Shown: positions 7,083 through 15,659 of the stretch, one piece after another
Position numbering within the stretch: position 1 is the stretch's first letter
Layout of the letters: each line of letters opens with the position of its first letter
Assembly: GCA_934718155.1 (NCBI GenBank)
Contig: CAKUZF010000001.1
Span: forward strand, 76,044 to 140,043
Length of the DNA stretch: 64,000 bases
Origin: an uncultured Parabacteroides sp.
GTDB lineage: Bacteria > Bacteroidota > Bacteroidia > Bacteroidales > Tannerellaceae
Direction of reading: 5' to 3'
Position numbers and translations under genes: made by a program
Notes under the pieces: model-generated
The model's input: only the letters and a program-made list of their open reading frames with translations
Told to the model about the DNA's origin: nothing
Databases searched by the model: none

Positions 7083-9419
7083 ATGCGCAGCTTATTCCTA
7101 TTCACGCTGGCTCTCTGCGGCTGGATGCAGAGCCTTTGGGCACAAGGCGTTGGAACCTGGACGGCCCACCTCTCGTATACCAACACCACGCAGGTGGCCG
7201 AGGGCAAAGACCAGGTGTATGCAGTGGCCAACGGAGCGCTCTACAGCTACGGCAAAGACGACCAGCAACTGAAATTCTACTCACGCGATAACGGATTGAG
7301 CGACAACACGATCGGCCACATCGCCTTCCATCCCGCAAGCGGAAAACTGCTCATTGCCTACACCAACGGCAACATCGACCTGCTGAGCGAAGGCGGCACC
7401 TACAACCTGCCCTATCTGAAGCAGAGCACCAGCACGCAAGACAAGACGGTGAACGCCATCTGCACGACGCAACAGCAGGCCTACCTGGCAATGAACTTCG
7501 GCATCGTGGCCATCAACCTGGCCCGCAACGAAGTGGCCGACACCTACAAACTGAACCAGCCCGTGCGCTCGGTGGCCCAGCAGGGCGACTTCCTCTATGC
7601 CCTCACCCCCAGCGGGCTGCTCAGGGCATCGACCCGCGACAACCTGCTCGACAGCTCCTCATGGCAGCCCTACGACCTGCTAAACGAGGCCTTCGAGCCC
7701 TCCAGCCTGCGGGCAATCGCCTTCTTCCAGGGTAGGCTCTGCCTCTTCGCCGAGGGAAAAGGCATCTACTATGAGGCAGCCGACGGCACTATCCGTCCGC
7801 TCTGCGCCGACAGTGCCATCCAAGGGATGAGCCTGCAACGCGATCAGCTGATCGCCCACACCAGCAGCCATACCTACATCCTAACCAGCCTCGACGCATG
7901 CGTCAAGGTGGCCACGGGCACGACCTGTGGCGTGGCGGCCTACAACTCGGCCGGCCAATACTGGATAGCCGCAGGCAGCGACGGACTGGTCGGACTGAAA
8001 CTGAAGGGAGACCGGATGGAGCCATTCGCGGGGCAGCTCATCTCGGAACAGATGAGCCCCAAGCGCAACTATTGCGACTTCATGACCTTCGTAGAGGGCA
8101 AGCTCTGGGTGGCGGGAGGCGGACGCTGGACCGATCGCTTCAACCGGCCTGGAACGCTGATGACGCACGATGAGGCCAACGAATCCGCCAGCTGGACCTC
8201 GATCGACGAGGCTGAAGTGGCCCGCAAAAGCGGCGTGCGCTTCGCCGACGTCACCTCCATCGCTGTAGATCCCTCCGACCCTACACACTTCTTCGCCTCC
8301 ACCTGGGGCGAGGGCGTGTTTGAGTTCAAGGGCAGCGCCTTCGCCAAGCTCCACAACACGCAAAACTCCACGCTGGCCTCGGCCTTGACAGGCAACTCGC
8401 TGAACTATACCCGTGTGGATGGGCTCAGCTTCGACTCGCAAGGCAACCTCTGGATGACCAACACCGCTCTGAGCAGCTGCATCAACGTGCTGAAAGCCGA
8501 CGGCACGTGGAAGGCCCTAAAGGGAGCCGACTACAACGTGCTGAACGACCAGGCGGTGGTAGATAAGTTGCTAATTACCTCGAAGGGACACAAATGGATC
8601 AATGTGCTACGCGGAAAGCGCACAGGTATCTTCGTGTTCGACGACAGAGGCACCATCGACGATACCTCCGACGACGCAGCCCACTTCTTCACCTCCTTCT
8701 CGCTGAACAGAGCCGGTGGCGAGGCCATCGCCGTGAGCGGCTACTACTGCATGGCAGAAGACAGGAACGGCCAAATCTGGATAGGCACAAACCGGGGCCC
8801 CCTTGTCTGCCCCGCCCCCGAGCGGGCTGTCGACAACCCCGAGCAGATGTATGCCACACGCATCGTCCGCACCGTCGACGGCGCCAACCGCTATTTCCTC
8901 GACAACGCCAAGGTGACGGCAATCGCCGTAGATGGAGGCAACCGCAAATGGCTGGGCACAGAGGGCAACGGCCTCTTCCTGATCAGCCCCGACGGCAGCG
9001 AGACGATCGAGAATTTCACGACCGACAACTCCCCCTTGCTCTCCGATAACATCAAGAGCCTCGCCATCGACAACCAAACGGGCCAGCTCTATATAGGCAC
9101 CGAAAATGGCATCATCGCCTACCGCTCCGACATGACCGAAGGAAAGGAGGATTACCAAGAGGTCTACGCCTATCCCAATCCCGTTCGGCCGGAGCAGGCT
9201 GACCGGGTAACGATCACAGGGCTGATGTCCGACTCGAACGTAAAAATAACCGACATAGCGGGCCACCTCGTCTTTCAGACTCGCTCGCTGGGCGGACAGG
9301 TGAGCTGGAACTGCCGGGGCAGCAACGGCGAGCGCATGGCCTCGGGCGTCTACCTGGTGTTGGCCGCCACGCCCGAAGGAAAAGAGAGCGTGGTGACCAA
9401 AATCATAGTTATCAAATAA
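7083..9419 (+). CDS. porZ: PorZ-like type IX secretion attachment-complex protein (double beta-propeller)
   Basis: A 778-residue exported protein, close to the 776 residues of Porphyromonas PorZ. It has a signal peptide (MRSLFLFTLALCGWMQSLWAQ, about 21 residues) and repeated propeller blades such as NGLSDNTIGHIAFHPASGKL, DSQGNLWMTN, DRNGQIWIGTNRG, DGGNRKWLGTEGNGLF and QTGQLYIGTENGI. A C-terminal immunoglobulin-like domain starts at VYAYPNPVRP and ends SGVYLVLAATPEGKESVVTKIIVIK. In P. gingivalis PorZ works with PorU, PorV and PorQ on the cell surface, where T9SS cargo is cleaved and attached to A-LPS. Length and domain order support PorZ; another two-component-regulator-propeller T9SS cargo protein is the alternative. 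It is downstream of rdgB. Confidence 0.78.
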   Translation: MRSLFLFTLALCGWMQSLWAQGVGTWTAHLSYTNTTQVAEGKDQVYAVANGALYSYGKDDQQLKFYSRDNGLSDNTIGHIAFHPASGKLLIAYTNGNIDLLSEGGTYNLPYLKQSTSTQDKTVNAICTTQQQAYLAMNFGIVAINLARNEVADTYKLNQPVRSVAQQGDFLYALTPSGLLRASTRDNLLDSSSWQPYDLLNEAFEPSSLRAIAFFQGRLCLFAEGKGIYYEAADGTIRPLCADSAIQGMSLQRDQLIAHTSSHTYILTSLDACVKVATGTTCGVAAYNSAGQYWIAAGSDGLVGLKLKGDRMEPFAGQLISEQMSPKRNYCDFMTFVEGKLWVAGGGRWTDRFNRPGTLMTHDEANESASWTSIDEAEVARKSGVRFADVTSIAVDPSDPTHFFASTWGEGVFEFKGSAFAKLHNTQNSTLASALTGNSLNYTRVDGLSFDSQGNLWMTNTALSSCINVLKADGTWKALKGADYNVLNDQAVVDKLLITSKGHKWINVLRGKRTGIFVFDDRGTIDDTSDDAAHFFTSFSLNRAGGEAIAVSGYYCMAEDRNGQIWIGTNRGPLVCPAPERAVDNPEQMYATRIVRTVDGANRYFLDNAKVTAIAVDGGNRKWLGTEGNGLFLISPDGSETIENFTTDNSPLLSDNIKSLAIDNQTGQLYIGTENGIIAYRSDMTEGKEDYQEVYAYPNPVRPEQADRVTITGLMSDSNVKITDIAGHLVFQTRSLGGQVSWNCRGSNGERMASGVYLVLAATPEGKESVVTKIIVIK

Positions 9420-9445
9420 GGCACAGCAGGGCCTGCCCTGCCGCA

Positions 9446-11857
9446 TCAGTGGCGCAGGCCCTCGAACATCTCGCTGCGATCCTCCTTGGCTTGCGTAGCT
9501 TTGCCCTTATAGCTGTTGAAGATCCAGCTGAGAGTGAGAGTGATCTGCGGATACTTCGGCTTGATGCGCGTCAGCGAGCGCAAATCGGCCGTCTGAATGT
9601 CGCTCACGTATTTGGCCGACCGGAACAAATCTCTGAACGAGAGCGTGGCGGTCAGTTTCCGATTGAGAAGCTGCTGACGCACGGCCAGGTTGGCATACCA
9701 ATAGGCGTCGGTCCGCCCCTGCGTAGTGACCGAAGGGCCCACAAAACTGCCATCCATCTGGATACGCGTGTATTTACCCACGTTAAACAGGTTGTTCCAT
9801 AGGATGTCGTAGTTCGTGCTCGTCGAGGTGTTACCTCCCGCCGCCTGCTCGTTTCTCACCTTATAATGATAGACATTGCCATTCACCGTCATGTTCCACC
9901 AGCGCAGCAGGCGCAAGTTAAGGCTAATCTCCACGCCCGTGGAATAGTCGTGTCCCACATTGGCCATCGAGTCCAGCGTGACACCAGCCGTGAAAGGCAC
10001 ACGCAAACGCTCAATCTTGTCCTTGCGATAGCGGTGGAAGGCAGTGGCCGAAACGCTGTTCTCGCCAAAACCTTTCCTATAGTTCAACTCAAAGGAGTTG
10101 ATATACTCCGGACGAATATCAGGGTTGCCAATCTCGGCCGTATAGAAATCGCGATAGGTGATGTAAGGCTCCATATAGAACAGCTGCGGACGGGTAGTGC
10201 GGCGCGAATAGGAGGCCAGCAGGCGATGCTCTTTTGGGAAGGTATAGCCCACATGGAGGGAAGGGAAAAACTCAAACCGGTTCTTCACACGGTCGGCCCC
10301 TGCTACCGAGCTGCGCAGCACAGTGTGCGTATGCTCGCCCCTGACGCCCGCCTGCGCCTCTAAACCTTTCCAGGTCTGGCCCAGGATGGCATACACGGAG
10401 TTGACACCCTCCTGAAAATAGAATGTGTTATAGATATCGTCGCGCCAATAGAAATGCTGCTCCGCTGGATCCCACCATTCCATGCTATAATCGCCGTCTT
10501 CGAGGTAGGAATAATACTGATAGCCAGCCTCCACCTTCGTGGCCGTCGGCAAGGGCAGGGCGTAATCGAGGTTGATGCGCATCGTCTCCCGATGCTCCGC
10601 CTCATAGGCTCGGTGACCCTGCTGGCGCTTTCCGTCGAGCGACATTAAGTCGTTGAAGAAATACTCCAGCGCATGGCCGCCATATTTGTAATAGGCGCTT
10701 CCCGCAAGCGTGTGCCCCTTGTCGTTAAAACGATGCCGCACGGCAAAGCTACCCAAGCCGATGTTCTCGTCGTTGTCATAATCGTCTACGCTGCGATACT
10801 CGCCCATGACAGGCGCTGCGTCGCCCGTCTGACGGCTTTCCTGATAGCTCATCTTTCCCTTGCGCTTATTACCTCCGTAGCCGCCCTCCAAGTCGAGCGC
10901 AAAGCTGGTGCGGGGCAGCTCTAAGCTCCATCCGCCCTTGAGCGAATAATGATAGCTATTACCCGTTCGAGGTCCAACCGAGTGAGATACAGTGGTTTGG
11001 TCGGCCACTATCGTTTTCTTTTCCTGATCGAAATCGCTCTTGCGAAGGCGGTTTGTCCATTGTCCGCCTATATACCAGCGAGAACGCTCACGCTGGTTGG
11101 AGAGCAAGAAATCAATGTTGTTAGAGAGCCACGTGCTGCCCGAAAGGTTAACCATGCCGCTCAACCCACGCAGTGCATTCTTCTTGGTGATGATGTTGAT
11201 GATGCCCACATCGCCCTCGGTGTCGTGCTTAGCCGAAGGGGTGGTGATGATCTCAATGTTCTCAATATGCCCCGCCGGCACCTGCTCCAGCGCCTGTGTG
11301 CCCGAAAACACGCTGGGTTTCCCATCTATATAGACCAAGAAACCGCTGCTTCCCCTGAAAGTCACGTCGCCCTCGGCGCTCACTCGGATAGAGGGCGTGT
11401 TTTCTAAGATGTCGACGGCCGATCCTCCTCCACTCATCATGTTGCTCGAGGCCTCGACCACCTTTTTGTCCAGCTTATAGACCAGCTGCCGCTTGTCGGC
11501 CACCACCTCCACTTCGGCAAGTCCCACCTCCAGAGGGACCAGGCGCAGGGAGCCCAAGTTTTTTTCGCCCGAAGCTGCCACGGCTATGCCGTCGAGCGTC
11601 AGCACGTCATAGCCAATCAGCTTCGCCATCAGCTGATAATTGCCCGGTTTGACAGGTTGAAAACTGAAGTTTCCCTGCCCGTCGGGAAACGTTTGCTGCA
11701 AAGGTTTTGTTTCGCCCGACACAAAAAGGAAAAGGTCGGCATAATCAATGGGCTGCTGCGTGTTCGCATCAATCAGTTTTCCCTTGATCTGCGCTTGCAG
11801 CGAGAGGCTAAAAAAAAGTAGAATAAGCCCCATCAAACATGAATTTACATTTTTCAT
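9446..11857 (-). CDS. Outer-membrane beta-barrel receptor with carboxypeptidase-like regulatory domain (TonB-dependent type)
   Basis: An 803-residue outer-membrane protein. A signal peptide (to LQAQ, about residue 22) is followed by a carboxypeptidase-D-like domain (IKGKLIDANTQQPIDYADLFLFV, residues 24-110), a plug region (DILENTPSIRVSAEGDVTFRGSSGFLVYIDGKPS, about 148-182), and then a long alternating-strand barrel ending in a terminal stretch near SWIFNSYKGK. This is the family usually annotated as outer membrane beta-barrel family protein (OMP_b-brl_3), related to TonB-dependent receptors. No SusD partner is adjacent, so a glycan-uptake role is not supported; metal, peptide or other ligands are possible. 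A TAnnTTTA-like element lies upstream on the minus strand near 11865-11872. Confidence 0.85.
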   Translation of the reverse strand: MKNVNSCLMGLILLFFSLSLQAQIKGKLIDANTQQPIDYADLFLFVSGETKPLQQTFPDGQGNFSFQPVKPGNYQLMAKLIGYDVLTLDGIAVAASGEKNLGSLRLVPLEVGLAEVEVVADKRQLVYKLDKKVVEASSNMMSGGGSAVDILENTPSIRVSAEGDVTFRGSSGFLVYIDGKPSVFSGTQALEQVPAGHIENIEIITTPSAKHDTEGDVGIINIITKKNALRGLSGMVNLSGSTWLSNNIDFLLSNQRERSRWYIGGQWTNRLRKSDFDQEKKTIVADQTTVSHSVGPRTGNSYHYSLKGGWSLELPRTSFALDLEGGYGGNKRKGKMSYQESRQTGDAAPVMGEYRSVDDYDNDENIGLGSFAVRHRFNDKGHTLAGSAYYKYGGHALEYFFNDLMSLDGKRQQGHRAYEAEHRETMRINLDYALPLPTATKVEAGYQYYSYLEDGDYSMEWWDPAEQHFYWRDDIYNTFYFQEGVNSVYAILGQTWKGLEAQAGVRGEHTHTVLRSSVAGADRVKNRFEFFPSLHVGYTFPKEHRLLASYSRRTTRPQLFYMEPYITYRDFYTAEIGNPDIRPEYINSFELNYRKGFGENSVSATAFHRYRKDKIERLRVPFTAGVTLDSMANVGHDYSTGVEISLNLRLLRWWNMTVNGNVYHYKVRNEQAAGGNTSTSTNYDILWNNLFNVGKYTRIQMDGSFVGPSVTTQGRTDAYWYANLAVRQQLLNRKLTATLSFRDLFRSAKYVSDIQTADLRSLTRIKPKYPQITLTLSWIFNSYKGKATQAKEDRSEMFEGLRH

Positions 11858-11894
11858 AGTATATAAAAGTATGATTTGAGAATCAAAAAATGGT

Positions 11895-11937
11895 CTAAAA
11901 AGCTCCCTAACTGGCCTATTTTAGGCTCCAGTTAGGG
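11895..11937 (-). terminator. Hairpin terminator after nadA
   Basis: CCCTAACTGG (11905-11914) pairs perfectly with CCAGTTAGGG (11928-11937), and an inner CCTA/TAGG adds four more pairs. On the minus strand the hairpin is followed by AGCTTTTTAGA, a short T-run that fits intrinsic termination of nadA. Confidence 0.65.
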
Positions 11938-11958
11938 GTATTGTAAAAAAAACACTAT

Positions 11959-12945
11959 TTACAGGCCTAATTGCGCCGATATTTCGAGCATCTTGCTGAT
12001 AGGCTTTATGGCCCGCTGCTGCACAGCTTCGTCAACGAAAATCTCAGGAAGCTCATATTTCAAGCAGTTGTAGAGCTTCTCCATGGTGTTGAGACGCATA
12101 AAGTTGCACTCGTTGCAAGCGCAGGTGCTGTCGTTTGGAGGAGCGGGGATGAACTCCTTGTTGGGGCTCTGCTTGCGCATCTCGTGGATCACGCCGCTTT
12201 CTGTTGCCACGATAAACTGCTTCTTCTCCGACTTGATGGTGTGTTTCAGCAGGGCCGCCGTCGAGCCAACGAAGTCTGAGATCTCAACGATCGGATGCTT
12301 GCATTCAGGATGGGTGATCACCTCCGCTTCGGGATAGCGCTGCTTCATGGCCAGGATCTTCTCAAGTGAGAACTGCTCGTGCACGTGACAAGCACCGTTC
12401 CAAAGCAGCATATTGCGGCCCGTGATGCTGTTGATATAGTTGCCCAAGTTGCGGTCGGGGCCGAAAATCATCGGCGTATCCTTCGGAAAGCTCTCTACGA
12501 TCTGGCGGGCGTTGGTCGATGTCACCACCACGTCGGTAACCGCCTTGACAGCGGCCGTCGTGTTGACATACGAAATCACCGTGTGGCCTGGGTGCTGCTT
12601 CACGAAAGCGGCGAACTCTTCAGCTGGGCAGCTATCCGCCAACGAGCATCCCGCGTTCAGGTCGGGCACCAACACCTTCTTGCCGGGACAGAGAATCTTG
12701 GCCGTCTCGCCCATGAAATGCACACCGCACAGCACGATGATGTCGGCCGTCGTCTTGGCCGCCCATTGCGCCAGGGCCAAGCTGTCGCCCACATAGTCTG
12801 CTATGTCTTGAATGTCGCCCGTTTGGTAATAGTGCGCCAGGATCACTGCGTTCTTCTCCTTGCGCAACTTATCAATCTCCTCCTTCAGGTTGATCTCCTT
12901 CGGGACGGGTATTTTCACGTACCCTGCTGATAGATTCTTCTCCAT
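11959..12945 (-). CDS. nadA: Quinolinate synthase A
   Basis: A 328-residue NadA, the [4Fe-4S] enzyme that condenses iminoaspartate with dihydroxyacetone phosphate to quinolinate in NAD synthesis. The cluster ligands are expected among the conserved cysteines in LCGVHFMGETAKILC, NGACHVHEQFS and STCACNECNFMRLNT. The N-terminal AVILAHYYQTGDIQDIADYVGDSLALA block is typical. The partner aspartate oxidase NadB is not adjacent but 11.5 kb away (24463-26046). The gene borders the AT-rich origin candidate and is transcribed away from it. Confidence 0.96.
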   Translation of the reverse strand: MEKNLSAGYVKIPVPKEINLKEEIDKLRKEKNAVILAHYYQTGDIQDIADYVGDSLALAQWAAKTTADIIVLCGVHFMGETAKILCPGKKVLVPDLNAGCSLADSCPAEEFAAFVKQHPGHTVISYVNTTAAVKAVTDVVVTSTNARQIVESFPKDTPMIFGPDRNLGNYINSITGRNMLLWNGACHVHEQFSLEKILAMKQRYPEAEVITHPECKHPIVEISDFVGSTAALLKHTIKSEKKQFIVATESGVIHEMRKQSPNKEFIPAPPNDSTCACNECNFMRLNTMEKLYNCLKYELPEIFVDEAVQQRAIKPISKMLEISAQLGL

Positions 12946-12981
12946 ATACTCTTTAGATTTGATTATTTCGTTTATCGGTGA

Positions 12982-12999
12982 GCTCCTCTACAGAGGAGC
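12982..12999 (-). promoter_or_regulatory. Small hairpin in the nadA 5' leader
   Basis: GCTCCTCT (12982-12989) and AGAGGAGC (12992-12999) are perfect inverted repeats separated by two bases, forming a stem of six to eight pairs about 36 bases upstream of the nadA ATG. It lies downstream of the candidate promoter at 13019-13026 and so would be in the leader RNA. It does not resemble a riboswitch I know. Confidence 0.4.
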
Positions 13000-13018
13000 C
13001 TACGCGCTGAGTGTTCTG

Positions 13019-13026
13019 CAAAGGTA
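13019..13026 (-). promoter_or_regulatory. -7 promoter element for nadA
   Basis: The minus strand reads TACCTTTG, a perfect TAnnTTTG. Transcription would begin near 13012 and give a leader of about 65 bases containing the hairpin at 12982-12999. Confidence 0.5.
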
Positions 13027-13059
13027 TAAATTTCCCCGATTCACGAAAGGGAGGCGAAA

Positions 13060-13585
13060 TAAGAATATTCTTTGCCTTTGTTCGGCCTTTTGGCGACAGC
13101 CCCTCGTTCGACTGTTATCAACACATTATATATAAGGTTTTATTTATTCTTTCTTTTATAGATTAGATGATGTATATAATGTGCTGTTGAAACCGTTCAT
13201 TGTTTTTTAAGCAGAAAATTGGTCATGAACTTATCAAGACGAAAGAACCGTTTATGAAGAATATTTCAAAGTTGTTTATCTTTAAGAACGGCCTATTTTC
13301 CTTCTATTTATAAAAGTTTTCACCATGAGGCTGTTGATTGTTGAAAAAAAAGAATGTGTATAAATAGTTGCACAGAAAGGTGTGTTGAATGGTGTATAAC
13401 CCATGTTGAAACAGCGTCGTAAATAAAGAGCATTTTTATTTGGAGCGAAAGAACCCTAACGGGTATGGCCAACTTTCTGGATCTTGCAAGTTTTATTTTT
13501 CATTTTCTATCCACCACTTATCCCCCACTTTTCAACCGGGTTTCAATAGATAATGCTTACTTTCGCGTATAAAGAAAATTGTGCT
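13060..13585. other. Candidate chromosomal replication origin (oriC)
   Basis: This is a gene-free region of more than 500 bases between divergent nadA and trmH. I count 48 G or C in the 180 bases 13141-13320 (27%), far below the flanks. DnaA-box-like words are present: TTATCAACA (13115-13123), TTATCAAGA (13231-13239), TTATACACA on the minus strand (13355-13363, a perfect TTATNCACA), TTATACACC on the minus strand (13391-13399), CTATCCACC (13507-13515) and TTATCCCCC (13518-13526). TGTTGAA occurs at 13185, 13339, 13383 and 13404, plus TGTTGAT at 13332. The stretch 13121-13180 is a possible unwinding element. Gene direction and GC skew reverse around here. The origin role is inferred; dnaA is not in the window. 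Confidence 0.62.
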
Positions 13586-14116
13586 ATGAGAAAGTTAAAA
13601 GTAACCGAGTTGAACCGCTTGACGCCCGAGGCTTTCAAAGCGAGTGATAAGATACCGTTAATCGTTGTGCTCGACCATGTTAGGAGTCTCAACAATGTAG
13701 GATCGGTGTTTCGCACGGCAGATGCCTTCCGGGTGGAGGCCATTTACCTGTGTGGCATTACCGCACGTCCGCCGCACGCCGAGATTCATAAAACGGCGTT
13801 GGGTGCCGAAGAGACGGTGGACTGGGCATATTTCAACGATACGCCTGAGGCTGTTGAAAAGTTGCGAGCATCGGGCTATACGGTCTGCGCTGTAGAGCAG
13901 GCAGAGGGCAGCGTGATGCTGGATAAGCTATTGTTAGACAAGACAAAAAAGTATGCCATTATTATGGGAAACGAGGTGAAGGGGGTGCAGCAAAACGTGG
14001 TGGACAGTTGCGACCTGTGTGTTGAAATCCCTCAATATGGCACGAAGCATTCGCTGAATGTAGCTGTGACGACGGGCATTGTGATATGGGATTTCTTCAA
14101 GCAACTCTCAGAGTAG
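13586..14116 (+). CDS. TrmH-family RNA 2'-O-methyltransferase
   Basis: A 176-residue SpoU/TrmH-type methyltransferase with the trefoil-knot SAM fold. Motif 1 is VVLDHVRSLNNVGSVFRTADAF, motif 2 is YAIIMGNEVKGVQQNVVDSCDLCVEIPQYGTKHSLNVAVTTGI with the conserved NEVKG and SLNVAVTTGI. The target, a tRNA or rRNA ribose, cannot be told from the sequence; the short single-domain form resembles tRNA methylases. The ATG at 13586 is preferred over the upstream in-frame start at 13553 because a TACTTTCG promoter-like word (13558-13565) lies between them. Its 3' end overlaps the convergent DUF4294 gene by 9 bases. Confidence 0.88.
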   Translation: MRKLKVTELNRLTPEAFKASDKIPLIVVLDHVRSLNNVGSVFRTADAFRVEAIYLCGITARPPHAEIHKTALGAEETVDWAYFNDTPEAVEKLRASGYTVCAVEQAEGSVMLDKLLLDKTKKYAIIMGNEVKGVQQNVVDSCDLCVEIPQYGTKHSLNVAVTTGIVIWDFFKQLSE

Positions 14117-14710
14117 GCCGTTCTCGACGAGAACGACCACTCGCTCCGTCTGTGCGTCTTTTCCTTTCGGGTCGTATTCCGACTTGAGGCTGGCTCCAAA
14201 CATCCCTGCGAACAGATTCCAGAAGCCAGCCCTGAAAGGACCCAAAAAGGCTTTGGCTAAGTTGAAAGCCGACTGGTTGCACTCCCTGTCTATCAGTTTA
14301 ATAAGTAGTTTACCTTGCGAGAAGGTTAATCTTTTCAGTTCTGGCTTATATTGTTCGAAAAGTTCTTTTTCCATGCGTTTGATATGCGCCCGTTGCTCTT
14401 TCTCGGTGGGCAGGGTCTCGATGTATTCGTAGGTTTCTATCAGCGTGTCGTAGATCAGCTTAGCATAGGGCAGTGTGCGCTTCACGTCTCTCACCAGTTT
14501 ATCATATTGTTTCTGCTGCCGTTTGTTTTTGAATTTCACGTCGGGGAAGACGAAAATCTCCCGCAGATTGACCACAGGCAGCGTGTCGCCATTCACCACC
14601 TGTGCCCGTTGAAACCCATCGGGCAAGATGTTGTTTTTTGTGGTTTGTGCCTCAGCTACAGGCGCCGCAAGTAGCCCAATCAGCAGATAGATATGTTTTT
14701 TCGCTCGCAT
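14108..14710 (-). CDS. DUF4294 family exported protein
   Basis: A 200-residue protein starting at the ATG at 14710 (MRAKKHIYLLIGLLAAPVAEAQ), whose N-terminus is a signal peptide of about 22 residues. The body is charged and helical (KNKRQQKQYDKLVRDVKRTLPYAKLIYDTLIETYEYIETL, then LTFSQGKLLIKLIDRE and a phenylalanine-rich AFLGPFRAGFWNLFAGMFGASLKSEYDP). This pattern fits DUF4294, a Bacteroidetes family of unknown function; no function is claimed. The in-frame TTG three codons upstream is less likely. It converges on trmH, with a 9-base overlap of the two coding ends. Confidence 0.78.
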   Translation of the reverse strand: MRAKKHIYLLIGLLAAPVAEAQTTKNNILPDGFQRAQVVNGDTLPVVNLREIFVFPDVKFKNKRQQKQYDKLVRDVKRTLPYAKLIYDTLIETYEYIETLPTEKEQRAHIKRMEKELFEQYKPELKRLTFSQGKLLIKLIDRECNQSAFNLAKAFLGPFRAGFWNLFAGMFGASLKSEYDPKGKDAQTERVVVLVENGLL

Positions 14711-14787
14711 AGGATGCAAAAATATAAATAGTGTCTTATTTTTTGTTCATTTTATTGTTAATAACTCTCTATATGCGTGTAAAACAC

Positions 14788-14795
14788 TATATTTG
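14788..14795 (+). promoter_or_regulatory. -7 promoter element before the 14.8 kb barrel gene
   Basis: TATATTTG fits TAnnTTTG exactly. No TTTG lies at the standard spacing. The distance to the ATG at 14832 is about 37 bases. Confidence 0.45.
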
Positions 14796-14831
14796 TAGGG
14801 TTGATAAGTCTAAAACTAAATCTTTTATGTC

Positions 14832-15641
14832 ATGAAACTATTTGGGTTGTTCCTGTTAATTGGAAATCTCTTTTTTTCAGCCTACGGAGCGGACAATCTT
14901 CGTTTGCCCGATATGCGAAGCAGAGGAATGGGAGGCAACGAGGTGACACAGGCGCCGCTTTTCAATCCGGCGCTGCTCGCTTTCCGGCCGCAGAAATCTC
15001 TGCATCTGAATTATTTCAACCGTTACGGATTGAAAGAGCTGGGCACCTTCTCGGGGAGTTGCTATCTGCCCTATCCGCATCTGGCGGTGGGTGTTGATCT
15101 GTCGGCCTTTGGCTATGATGCGCATAACGAACTGATGGCAAGACTTTCGCTGGCCAAGCAGTTGGGGGAGCATTGGAGTTTAGGCGTTGCTTTTCATTAC
15201 AGCTTTTTGCAATCGGAATTACTGGAGCAACCGCAGGGCCGCATAGCCACAGATGTTGGTATCTTGTTCAAACCGTTTGAAAATCTGTTGATAGGCTTGT
15301 TGACAACCAATCTTCCCTCTATTATTGTTGGCGATAGAAGTTTAGAAGTTGCTGATTTTGAGGTTTATTTAGCACAATGCGGTTTTGAGTGGCGGTTTCA
15401 ACAGAATGTGCTGTTGGCTGGTGCGCTTTCGGTGAACGAGCAGCATCAACCGACGGGCAGTTTGGGCGTGGAGTATGCGCCGCTGAACGATTTCTATTTG
15501 CGTGCGGGAGTGCAAACCGCTCCGCTGCAACCCACGATAGGTGTAGGCTACAGATTGAGGCGTTTTGCGGTGGACGCGGCAGCCATCTATCATCGTGTGT
15601 TGGGCATGAGTGTAGGCTTGGGGCTCTCCTTTTTTATTTAA
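14832..15641 (+). CDS. Outer-membrane barrel protein resembling the PorV/PorQ superfamily, function unknown
   Basis: A 269-residue protein with a signal peptide (MKLFGLFLLIGNLFFSAYGA, about 20 residues). It then shows NLRLPDMRSRGMGGNEVTQAPLFNPALLAF, an N-terminal pattern (a run of small residues, then NPALLA) shared by PorV, PorQ and FadL-like barrels. The rest alternates polar and apolar residues and ends in the aromatic SVGLGLSFFI typical of barrel C-termini. It is 18 bases upstream of the helix-hairpin-helix barrel gene, so the two are probably co-expressed. No specific T9SS role can be assigned; the similarity is to a fold class. Confidence 0.6.
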   Translation: MKLFGLFLLIGNLFFSAYGADNLRLPDMRSRGMGGNEVTQAPLFNPALLAFRPQKSLHLNYFNRYGLKELGTFSGSCYLPYPHLAVGVDLSAFGYDAHNELMARLSLAKQLGEHWSLGVAFHYSFLQSELLEQPQGRIATDVGILFKPFENLLIGLLTTNLPSIIVGDRSLEVADFEVYLAQCGFEWRFQQNVLLAGALSVNEQHQPTGSLGVEYAPLNDFYLRAGVQTAPLQPTIGVGYRLRRFAVDAAAIYHRVLGMSVGLGLSFFI

Positions 15642-15659
15642 TCTTAAATCTATAATGCT

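Noticed and set aside
9446..11857. SusC-type glycan importer with a polysaccharide-utilisation locus
   Set aside because: No SusD-like gene, anti-sigma factor or glycosidase is adjacent. The GH2 gene is 7 kb away on the other side of several unrelated genes.
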